DNA of 64,000 nt, taken from assembly GCF_008831285.2 (NCBI RefSeq), contig NC_045138.2, forward strand, positions 14,830,571-14,894,570, read 5' to 3'. The notes under the pieces were generated by a model. It saw nothing but the letters and a program-made list of their open reading frames with translations, was not told the DNA's origin and searched no databases. This stretch comes from Nymphaea colorata. Taxonomy: Eukaryota; Streptophyta; Magnoliopsida; Nymphaeales; Nymphaeaceae. This document shows, one piece after another, positions 40,905 through 51,800 of the stretch. Each line of letters begins with the position of its first letter. Within the stretch, counting starts at the first letter, position 1. A program made the position numbers and the translations under genes.

Positions 40905-41289
40905 CAAAGTCACAGAAAATGTCTTTTTTTATTAAAAAAAGTGAACAAAAGTGAAAAAATGTGATAAATTCGATGGCTGTTTAAAACATAAAAAAATGTG
41001 TTAAAAAAAAACATTAAATAGCAAAAAGGCGCTTTTTAGCACGTTTTTTTTTCACTTTTTTAATTTTTTAATGCCAAACAATTTATTTATTTTTTATTTG
41101 TTGCAAATCTACTTATCTTATTTTTTGATGTTTATGTTATTAGTTTCTCACTTATTTTACTTTTCTTCATTTTTAGTTTTTGAAATTTTTTAAAAATTTA
41201 TATTATTTTTCCCATTTTTTCAAGCTCGCCGTATTATATTCGAGAAAAACCTCACCGTTTAAAACTCTGAAACCTGATTTGTGACTATG
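40905..41289. mobile_element. hAT-type MITE, CATAGTCACAAA family, copy 1 (no hAT inside)
   Basis: The interior closely follows copy 2 at 52514 (shared AATTTTTTAATGC, AAATCTACTTATCTT, TTTTCAAGCTCGCCGTATTAT, CGAGAAAAACCTCAC). The right end is ATTTGTGACTATG and the left end the degraded CAAAGTCACAG. It lacks the hAT insertion found in copy 2 and so shows the unoccupied site. No intact target duplication was seen. Confidence 0.7.
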
Positions 41290-42230
41290 GTTGAAAGCAT
41301 CATACCTCGTGCTTGTATTGGCCATATTTTATGGTATGGCTTCCATATCAGTTGATACAAGTTCTTTTTTTTTTTTCAACGGTTTTTAAGAAGCTTTGGA
41401 GGCCAAGTTTTTGCTATTTAAAAAAAAAATCACAAGAAATCATCTATTTTATGGTAAAATCACTAGTTTGAGGGATAATGAAGAAAAATAAAAATTAATG
41501 ATTATCGTATTGATTGATAATGATCATGATGTTACTGAATCATAAACATAATTTCAATTTGTATTTGGCAGAGAATTTTATGAATTATGTGTTTTTATGT
41601 AAATGATTTTGAAGTTTTTGTTGTTTATGAATTATAATTCATGAATGTTTATTATGTTTGTGATGAGTTCTGTTTATCAAACACGTTTTCTTGAAATTTC
41701 AAGTTTTTTTTGGCTTTTTTCTTTCTTTTTTTCATATTTTTTTAAATATTTTTTATAAAATTTTAAATAATTTTAAGGTACATTTTGATACATTTTCTAT
41801 ATGCTACAATTAGTGTAAAGGTTAGTTTGATCGATACGCTTTACAATATGCCTTTTACAATGTTCACCGATACGCTTGTGTTACACATGAAAAATGTGGT
41901 CATAAACATGAAAATATATTTTGTAAACTTATATGATAAGTATTGTATAATAAGAGCTTGTATCATATGATATAGGCAACATTGTATGTCATAGCACATT
42001 GCAATATCTAAATCTTTATAATCTATTATTGATATAATGCAAGTGATTTCAATTTTCATTAATGCTCATTGGTCAACATTTATGAAGAAATACAAAGATG
42101 TTTCCTTTTATTTGAGATCATAGTTGTTAGAATTAGGTTAATAAGGTCATGTATGATATTTGGGGTTGGCTTTATTTTGATTGTCTTCTTAGGTTATTGG
42201 TTGTTTTTGTTTTAGCAAAGTGATTCTTAG

Positions 42231-42937
42231 TGTCATGGGTTGACTTTTTCAAGCTTATTTGGCCCACGCAGCGCTGAATGTTTCCCAAGCTTTTGGCCAG
42301 TCTTATCTCAATCTTAGTGTAGCGGAAACTTTCATCAATCTTTTGGGACCATGGACTAGACGAGTGAGTGCTAGGCACTTGGCACAACATCACCCTACAT
42401 TATCCCATAGTAGACCATCTACAAGCCGTGGCCATGAGGCCATGTCAGAACACCCACTCCTCCAAGCGCCTGTCTACTTTTATACGAAATCTGGGTATGG
42501 GTAGACTTTCATTGGAAGCCTCCAATTGAAGTCGGTTGTTGACTGTATGTTATTAAGTAAAGCGGCCGACCATCGCTACTCGTCGTCGAGCTTTCACTTG
42601 CTCGCCCCGCGTTACTCTATGCGATTGTCAATGTAGCATATGCGTCCATCGAGGGAATTGCTCCTAACCCACGTGCACTCCCGTGCACAACCAAACACTA
42701 CGCGTGGGGAATCCATCGATTTCGAACTACAGACTTGCACGTTTCAAGGGATTGATGACCAAGATGCACTTATACGCTTTGTCTTTGCACCACCGCGCTG
42801 CACATTCCAAGTGCATTGCTTTTTGCTTGACTTAGAGTTTGATTGGATCTCACATGCTTCCCGAGCAATGCCGAAGCTGGCCAAGCAGCATCTCATATTG
42901 TTGGCTTGGCGGGGCCAAACATAGTCGGTCTGCAACA
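42231..42937 (-). repeat. 3' LTR of the TRIM-like element (707 bp)
   Basis: Begins TGTCATGGGTTGAC and ends GGTCTGCAACA on the plus strand. It aligns throughout with 43541-44221. Confidence 0.88.
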
Positions 42938-43540
42938 TTCTCCCACCACAAAATCGTCGATGCCCTCAGCGACCTGTCTCGAGTGAGAGAAACTCCGCAA
43001 CCATCCCCTTTATTTCATTCAATTGAGCCACCATCCGTTTGCTTGACGCATTTGTCACGTCTCGGCTACTTATTTTATCGGGTGTTTTGCCTCTAGTCTA
43101 TTTTCGGTTCTTCTCACTTTTTTGTCACTTTCTGCATTTTCTTTAGTAAAGTTTGAAACATATCCGACGACCACTAACTATCAAATTTCTAAGATGTGTT
43201 GCCAACCAACATTCTTGCTTCTTCAAGCCATAACAACGCTAAGGGCCCATGCTCTCTTGGACAATCTTTTTTCAGGTTGGGCCTCTCACCCTATTTGCAT
43301 TAACAAACGGTTCCTCATGGTCTTTCTGGTCTTGATACCTAGATACTATCTTCGGAACGTGTGATTTCCATTTGGTCAACACCAACACAGCCACTTGAAC
43401 CAGTGTCCAACGAACATACCCAAATTATAGGGCACTAGCAACAAGCCAATCTTATTTAGAACAACTTGTTGATTGTATCTTTTGCATCGTTCTCATCTTT
43501 TAAGTTCTTTCCGAGAAATTGTCCTACTCTGATACTATTT

Positions 43541-44221
43541 TTTCATGGGCTGACTTTTTCAAGCCTATTTGGCCCGTATGGCACTGAAGGTTTCCCAAGC
43601 TTTCAGCCAACCTTAACTCAATTTTAGTGTAGCGGAAGCTTTCATCAATCTTCTGGGATTATGGAGTGGACGAGGAGTCTTAGACACTCGGCACAACATC
43701 ACTCAGGATTATTACACAGTAGACCATTGGCAAACCGTGGCCATGAGGCCCTATCAGAACACTGTAATTCCTCCAAGTGCCTATCTACTTTCATACGAAA
43801 TCTGGGTGGAGGTAGACATCAATTGGGAGGAAGTCCCTGACCGAAGCCAGTTGTCGACTATATGTCATTAAGTAATGCGGCCGACCATCGCTACTAGTCG
43901 TCGAGCTTTCACTTGCTCGCCCTTGCGTGACTCTACGCCTTTTTGGACACAACATATGCGTCTACCGAGGGAATTGCCCCTAACCCACGTGTGACCCCGT
44001 GCGTATTCAAGCAATACGCGTGGGGAACCTATCGATTCCCCAACGACGGACTTGCACGTTTCAAGAGATTGATGACCAAGACTCACTTATATGATTTGTC
44101 TTTGCACCGCCACGCTGCGCATTCCAAATGCATTGCTTTCTGCTTGACTTAACGTTTGATTGGATCCCACATGCTTCCCAAACAATGCCGAAGCTGGGCC
44201 AGACATAGTCGGTCCGCAACA
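43541..44221 (-). repeat. 5' LTR of the TRIM-like element (681 bp)
   Basis: Begins TTTCATGGGCTGAC and ends GGTCCGCAACA on the plus strand. It aligns with 42231-42937 with scattered substitutions and small gaps. Confidence 0.88.
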
Positions 44222-44340
44222 CTTAGTTTGTTTTGTTTTGTTAATTAGATTAAGTCATGAAGGGTCCCTAGTTTTTTTTGTTATCCAAACAAAGTTGATA
44301 TTTTTGCACTAACTTTGTTCCTTCATTTAATGCTTTTAGT

Positions 44341-45595
44341 CAATTTTGTAAAAGACATATCTTAACGTATATTGGTTGGATTGACCTATTTGGCGTATCA
44401 TAACGTATCGGTATCGCCAATGTATCGTTGGGTATTGTATAATTAGTTTTTGAAATTTTAAAAATATAAAAAAATTCTATAAAATAAAGAAAATTTGAAA
44501 AGATAAATAAAATAAAAAAATCTATAAAAATGTAATCAATATAAAAAATCATCATACATAAAGAACATTCATAATGCATCATTCATAGGTTATTATAATA
44601 TATCAACAACACATTCAAAATAACATAATAAAGTTAAACATCCATCACAATATATTAAAGTATTACATCACTATTTATAAGTTCAAAACATATAATTATC
44701 ATCTTTCACGATTCAACGATAATCATATTCCTCGTCATTTGCGTCATGATCTTCATCCTCATTTTCATTTTTTTCATTATATGTTTTAATCTATTTTGTT
44801 GAAATCTCACCAACATTTCATTGCTCTCCAGCCTCTCTTTCTTTCAAAAAACTATATTGCTTATTCAATGTTTAGAAAATCAAGGTCGTCCTCATCAAGG
44901 ATCATAGATGGTTCATGGTTGTTTTTCAATACAGGGATCTAATACATCAAAATTGCCAAGGCTGATGGGATCAAATGAGTTTGATGCTTCCTTGAAGGCG
45001 TTGCTTATCAATGTTATGTTCATTGTACCTAAGGGGAAATATACAAGGAAGTTTATGAATGTTCTGTACTTGATATTTGTGCACCCATTTGCCATTACAC
45101 TTTATCGTGTGTTTCCAGCTCTTCAGTTCAGTCCACACAATATGCTTTGATATCTCTAATTGCATCATTAAAAGTTTTACCTTGCAATTTATGATAAGAA
45201 GGTATTTTATACCCTTGGCATACAAAAAGTGATCACATTTGTTGTAGGTTGAAAATGATAAGAGTTAGTTGTATTAAAGAGAATGGATGCATCACAGAAC
45301 CACCTTCCTATGGTATCATTTGCTGCGTTGATAATGTCCCTCGTACACATGGCTATACGAATTTCACGCTCATGCAGTAGTATAAATGGGGAAGAAATTC
45401 TTGATCAAGTAGAATCCAATATTCGACCTCCTAGTTGGTACTTTACCATCAGTACAAGTGGTATGACCACTGCTCCTTCCACGTATCTTAAGTTATACTT
45501 GTACTTGCACCTGCACGTCTTCTCTTTCTCGCTGAAGCTTAATAACCACCTTTATGCATTATGTCTTTCCTTTATCTGTGATACAGATAACATTG
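44341..45595 (-). mobile_element. hAT transposon, CAATGTT family, with decayed transposase
   Basis: The left end CAATTTTGTAAAAG and right end GATACAGATAACATTG resemble the ends of the element at 52843-53548. Flanks CTTTTAGT and CTTATGGT agree at 6 of 8 bases, a worn 8-bp hAT target duplication. The left subterminal part (44341-44460) carries degenerate CGTATCG words, followed by an interior (to about 44740) that aligns with 52920-53290. The rest contains broken transposase sequence on the minus strand, described separately. Confidence 0.75.
44713..45290 (-). pseudogene. Fragments of a hAT-family transposase (DUF659 type)
   Basis: On the minus strand, around 45095-44913, a frame reads NGCTNIKYRTFINFLV then PLGTMNITLISNAFKEASNS. 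This matches the SDGWxDxxxRTLINFLVxxPxGT segment of the DUF659 region of plant hAT transposases. Further left a frame ends in an acidic tail EDEDHDANDEEYDYR with a stop at 44713-44715, typical of hAT C-termini. The two pieces lie in different frames with stops and missing sequence between them, so the gene is dead. Assignment rests on recalled family consensus, not a search. Confidence 0.55.
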
Positions 45596-45852
45596 CTTAT
45601 GGTAACACCAATAAAACACGAATTTGACTTTTTTTATAGTTTCAAATGACCGACTTATTTATTGTTTTTTTTAAAATGTATCTTTTATGACTATGGACAC
45701 ATCGATTTTTTTTATTGCTACATTTGATAATAGGTTTCTTCCTTGAAGTCATTACATTTTTTATTTGAAATTTGTCTTTGCATATAATGTTAATATAATT
45801 TTTTTGTTAATATTGTTGAATGATACATTTTAATCATTAAATTGTAATGCAG

Positions 45853-48800
45853 GAACTTGTTTGTGAAACTTGTGGTGGATCGCGCTTCTCTGATTGTTTT
45901 ATCATTTGTCAGAAGTGTAGTTCTTATGCAGTGCATCGGTATTTAAACTTTGTGGTTACTACATTATTAATATATCTTTCTTTTTTGCGAAAGTATTTCA
46001 TGAACTTCTTTATGCTTTTTTGAGCATTATCCTTTGGATAAGTCAATTGTATTTTATCTTGATTGTTGTCTGATAATGTTAATTTGCAAGCACTACTTTA
46101 TGTTGTTGTGGGGCCTTGATTTCAAGTTTCAACTATTTTTGCTTAGTTCTTTTGAATGCTGTGTTCATGTATTTTTGCTTGCTACTTCCTTCCCATGCGA
46201 AATCCTTTACTATTTTTTGTGGAGGTATGCTGAGGTTTGATAGACGTTTCTTTTTGGAATGAAACCATTGTGAAATTATAACTGTGACATTTAACATTTT
46301 TATAGTGACATATCTTCTAATCAAGCTGAGGAACAATTTGGAGACACAAAATTAGAATGCCATTTCATGATAACTTGATGGTTATTTTCAATGTGCAATG
46401 ACCACATGTGTAATTGAAGCACTAGATAGACGTAGGCTGGAAATTTAAAGGTTCTTTGTTGCTACTCAATAAAAGAAAACAATAAAGGGGAAAGAAAAGA
46501 GAGGAGAGAAGGTCCAAATCAGGGGTTTTAGGTAAAGCTGAACACTGGTCAATATATTAGGAAATAAAACAAACAAAAATATTTTGGAAACTTGATGTCG
46601 ATGTTGTTCAACATGGCATCTATGTTATTTGCGGTGCTTAGTCCAGCACTTAGGCACACTTTTAATTTTTTAATTATTTAGATGGTACTGCATTGCCCAT
46701 GTTATATCCTTCTCTCTTAACTCTAATGGTGGAAATGATGAAGGTACATTGAGAAGACAACAGTTGGATGGATGAAATTGAGACCAGTATGTAGTTATGT
46801 ATCACTATGTCGTAGGGGCAGTGTTGTATGTATCGTACGATATGGAGCCGTATCGTACGATACGTATCATATCGAACGTAAAATACTATACGATACACCC
46901 CTCGTATTGTACATTTACGATATGACAACGATACAGTTACGATACGGCACGATACGTTACGATACAATTACGATACGACACGATACGTTACGATACAGTT
47001 ACGATACGACACGATACAGGTATGATACGGTAATTTTTATTGATTTTTTATTATTATTTTTGTATTTTTTAGAAATTTTTATATTTTTTCTGATTTTTTT
47101 TAAAAACAATATTGTTACGATACATTACAATATTTTACGATACAACGTATCTTAAAGCCAAACCGATACGGCTTATGTTACGCTTTTTACAACATTGCGT
47201 ATGGGTACTCCTAAACTGCTGGACCCATGTTGATGTTGGTATTGGTTTTGGTGCTTTTTTGAGACAGTGCGTCCCATGCAAGTAGCTGAGTCGGGGCAAA
47301 ACTGGCCATTTGAAATGTACAACAGACTAAAATTTGGACAATACAAAAAGTTTATATATAAATATAGATAAATGAAGCTCGTAAATAGTTAAGTAACTAT
47401 ATATATACACTTAATCACCACACCCACATCTAAATTTTATTGAAAAATTGCTGTATCTGCACCTACACCAGCACCAACACCTTGCTCCCATAGCATGTGA
47501 GCGGGGAGAAGTGTACATACACATTTCATTTTGTGTTGTTCAAATGGAATGTCTCCTTTGGCTGGAAGCGATAATTAAACCATTGCCACAAATATCGTTC
47601 TTGAGTTTCCAATGGTGGTGTTTTTCTCAAGTATTTTTCGGTAATATTGTTTTTGTTAGGAAAGCCTTGGAAAATGAAAAAATAAAATTAAGTAAAAACA
47701 CAACGAATGAGAAGCTAAGGACATTAGCTCAACCTAAAAAATGTTAAAAGTAAGGTTTCAATGATATAAAAATAAAGCCAAATAATTCCATTTAGGTGTA
47801 AATATGAATCCATGACAATATTAATGTTAAGAAAAGAGAAAAATGAAAAAACAGGAAAAGTCGTGAAGATAACATGATAAATTTATTCTCATTTAAAAAA
47901 AGCTATGATTTTTTTTCATTTTTTTTAATTTTCTTATTTTGCTTGTTAATATTGTGATACTTTCGAAAATATCACGATATCTATGACAATGGCTGAACGA
48001 CTTGGATTAAGGTTCCAAGATGAGTGTTAGACACCGGATAGGGGATCTCGGGTCGGGTCCATTAGTCTGACCCATTAACCTATATAAAAAGGGGTTTTAG
48101 TAGATCAGAATAGAGATCATTGCAGAAATTAGTGGGTGTTCCTCTGGGAGTAGAAAGCCTAATCTAGAGATTAGGGTTGAGTGTGCGCGTGGAATTTGGG
48201 GTTTCCTTTTGTAAGGGTTCATCGAGGTTAGCGGTGGCTTACAATCATATCAGAGCTGGTCGTCTGCTTCACCAAACCAAATCACCTCTTCACGTTGTTT
48301 GCTTGTGAGAATGCTTGTGAGGATGAGGATCCCACAACTCTTGAATCCTTCTACAAGCAATTGGAGGAAGAGCACCAAATGATGGACAAGTTCATGGAGG
48401 CGATGGAAACTGAGAATCCATGGCTAAGAGGTTGGGAATTATAATGGCCTAGCAAAAGGTTTTCAAAGACCTGGTGGAACAGTTGCTTAACAGCATAGAT
48501 GTTAGGGTGATCAGAGCCAAGAACATTCTAGAGTCGTCATACAAGGATGGAGAACAAGTAGAAAAGATAGTGTCCACCTCTCAAGATGCAGAGGCGGTTA
48601 AGAAGGTCTGTCACATCAACTCGATTTTTATGGTAGCGACAATAATTTCCGTCGTGTTGAGATCATGAAGCAAGAGATTGTAGGAAGTGAAGAGAACCTA
48701 CAAGAAAATGGCCAGAAAATTGTTGATGTTGATGAAAAAGGCACGAGCTAGTTTTTACAGGGTGTCGATGAAATCTTGGATGTTTGTTTATGCCGATTCA

Positions 48801-51800
48801 AGTTGGAAAGAGAAATAGTTGGGATTGGGAAGCACCATTTATGCCATGGGGGCACATTCGTTCGATCACCCAAGAAAGGCACCAATGTCCTATCGCCAAT
48901 AGTCAAAAGGCAAGGTACACATAATTCTTTTTATGTTTATGTGGAGTTATCGGCAGGGCGCCAAGTTGCTTTTCTGGAGGCCTCACATGTGATTGGAAGG
49001 AATGCAAAGCAGCCATGGAAACCACCGTGGGTCAATGAGGATGGCGACTCAAAGCAAGATGCAGGGAGGCTCAAGGAACGAAGATCTCAGGCACCATTAT
49101 TTGATATTACAGTTGGTGACCTTTTTCCCTAGGTGAATTGCAATCAGGTTCCAAAAATGCGTTCAACGTCGGACATTCTCTTACCAATGGCAAGTCTATG
49201 CGAATCAGGGAAAAACCTCATAAAGATCAGAAAGGCCCTTTGAGATCCGATTGCAAGGCTTTTGAGGGATATCAGACTATTGGGGATGAAATCATAGGCC
49301 GATTGGCGATTACAAGGAGAGGGGGAGTGGTTGCTGGTCCAGATGACCTGCCGCAATCTGTTTTACTGCAAGCAACAAAAGGAGCCATTAGATTTGCCAA
49401 TTGATGATGCTATTGAGGCGCAAGCTATAGAAAATCCTAAACCAGGCAAGGCTAGGGAAACCACCCAAAGTCAGAGAAGTGTTCGCCTTAGAAGAATAAG
49501 GCTAACTATACCAGTGTTCCAGTTCTTGAAGCCAGAAATTGTCACTCCCAACCTTGACAGGATTGTCATTACACGTTTGATAATAATTCCTTTGCTGTAT
49601 GAGGAAAAGTCAGGGAAGCACCTTGACGACGCTGACACTCTTTGGCGTGGATTCTCCTCGATGCATTCTTTCATTTCTTTCACAAGAATAATCTTGCAGT
49701 GTGGCAGCTTTCACAAGGCCAACAAGACTACTTGGAGGAGAAGGATAAAATCATGGTTGGTGTGGGATTTCCTTACTCAAAAATTGATATTGAGAAGGTC
49801 CTAGTGGCCATTCCTAATGCAAGACGGTGCAAGGAGAGCACACCTTTGATGGTAAAGAATGCATATATACCGATATGGAGGGCCACTCTTAAAGGTTTGG
49901 GCATATGCTGTTGGGGAGGGTCTTGGAAGGGATCTTGAGAGTTGGAGGGAGATCATCTTTCTATCTTGTTGTCCTGAACCAAGCAGCGGTCTAGACACAC
50001 AGAAAGCTATGGTGAACCAGGCAGTGGGCTTAGAATAGTTAATAAATTCCGACATTACCTCTGAAGTTTGGGTCACTATCGACATTAGTAGATGCCCCAA
50101 ATTGGTAAGTGAAAATGTTGAGTTGCATGGGCTGGTTTTCCACGAACAAGTTACGAGGGGGTACGAGCGATTGCAAGGAAGCTCAAAGTGGGAATGGATT
50201 GTGAGTGTGACTGGATCAGAGGGAAGAACGTTAGCCATGCATTCCATTGACCCTTCTCATGTGAAGGTTCGTGTGACAGGTAAGTGTTACGATGATACAT
50301 CGATTTTGCAAGTTTCAATCACAGATTGCTTTGACCATGGACCTCTTGAGAAAAAAACTCATTTTTTGGAAATGGAGTTCTACTCTATCTTGGGTGATAG
50401 TTCACTCTCTTCACCTAAAGCCAAAATATCATTTATATAGTCCATATCATCTTTGACTTACTCAAAAGTGAGATTAGTTGAAGCCGAGCAGTTTCACTGA
50501 TCGATGCTTACCTATCCAACTCTGGCACATGCCTTAATGCATGTTATGGAACATGCTGGTGGGGGAAGAGTGATTTCCCAGTCTTGTGGGATGGAAGATA
50601 AAAACATGCCCTATAATTATTTTGTTATCATTGCATCTGGTTAGGAAAGGGTGGACACGAGAGACTACTTATTGTGGAGCCTGTAGTTTCCCTGAGCATG
50701 AATTTGAAGACATGCCTTATGAAGAAACTATACAATCCATGGTGCAAGGAGAAAGGGAGGGCGTTAAGGGTCTTGAGCAGTTCAGCTGGTCAGAACCAAC
50801 ACCTTATTTGGATCACACACTTTGGTTTTTCCATCCTCAAGTGACAACCCCATTATGCCGACTTGCTGAAATCCAAGGAATGGCTGCTCACTATAGTAAG
50901 TACACTCACTTGATTACGTGTAAAAAGGAGCATCCAAGAATGCATTGTGGTGCCGATCAGTGGGTTAAATTGCAGGCCTTCAAGGAAGATGCATGCTTGG
51001 GCAATTGTAGAACAACATACTTCTTCACACATATTGTCATGAGACACATTATCTTGGCAGTTGCATTTACAACATGTAGATGGGAAATGCAGCACAAGTT
51101 GGCATGGAAGGACTCGTCTCACCCATTAGCGATTCATACTCCGCCACTCACACCCATTAGCGGTACCAGTGCGGGTGCGGCGCAGGTGTGGTCAACACAA
51201 CACTGAGTACGGTCAACGTACCTGGGGTAATTTTTAACCATTTTCAGACTTGGTCAACTTTGACCAAGTCCAAATTTGTCTGGTTTTGAATTTTAACGTT
51301 TTTTTTTTAAATTTTAACGTTTTAAACAATTTTCATGTTAAAATCTTCGAAACCTTTAGACATATTTTCGTTTCGTCGACTACGTTTCTTCCTCTTCATC
51401 GAAGACCGACGATGCTTCACCGAAAACCAACGATGGCAGGTGAACGGCGAGTGGCGACGGCATGCGGCAAATGGTGAGTGGCGACAGCAGGCGGCGAGCG
51501 GCGAGCCAATCTTCTTGGTATTTGCTTGCTTTCATCATCTACTCGTGTGTTGAGCCTTCCATCATCTCCGGTGCCGGTGGACCAGATGCCGACTTCGAGG
51601 AACAATGCTCTCTCTCTCTGTTGGATGACTTTTGTTTCTCTCGTCTGAGGAATACGTTTGACCCTTTTTTCCCGATTCTTTGTTTGATTTCTGTCTCGAT
51701 TCTTTCTTCACTTTTTTCCTCTTTTGTTTTATTGCTTGGTGATTCTTAGTTCTTAATCCTTGTTCTATCTTCTATGCTGATTTTACATGCTTGATTGTCG

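Larger units (their letters stand above)
42231..44221 (-). mobile_element. Short non-autonomous LTR retrotransposon (TRIM-like), structurally complete
   Basis: Two similar direct repeats (42231-42937 and 43541-44221) flank a 603-bp interior. Left and right flanks carry an identical 5-bp target duplication CTTAG (42226-42230 and 44222-44226). The element is in minus orientation. Next to the right LTR, the minus strand reads TAGTATCAGAG, a one-mismatch version of the tRNA-iMet primer-binding site. Next to the left LTR it reads GTGGTGGGAGAA, a polypurine tract directly before TGTTGCAG. LTR ends are TG...CA, with one end mutated in the right copy. No gag or pol domain is present in the interior, so it must have moved with proteins supplied in trans. 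The LTRs have diverged visibly, so insertion is not recent. Confidence 0.9.

Noticed and set aside
46674..47155. Arg/Tyr-rich frames on both strands (RYDTIRYDT-like)
   Set aside because: They are translations of the CGATACG arrays in a hAT MITE.
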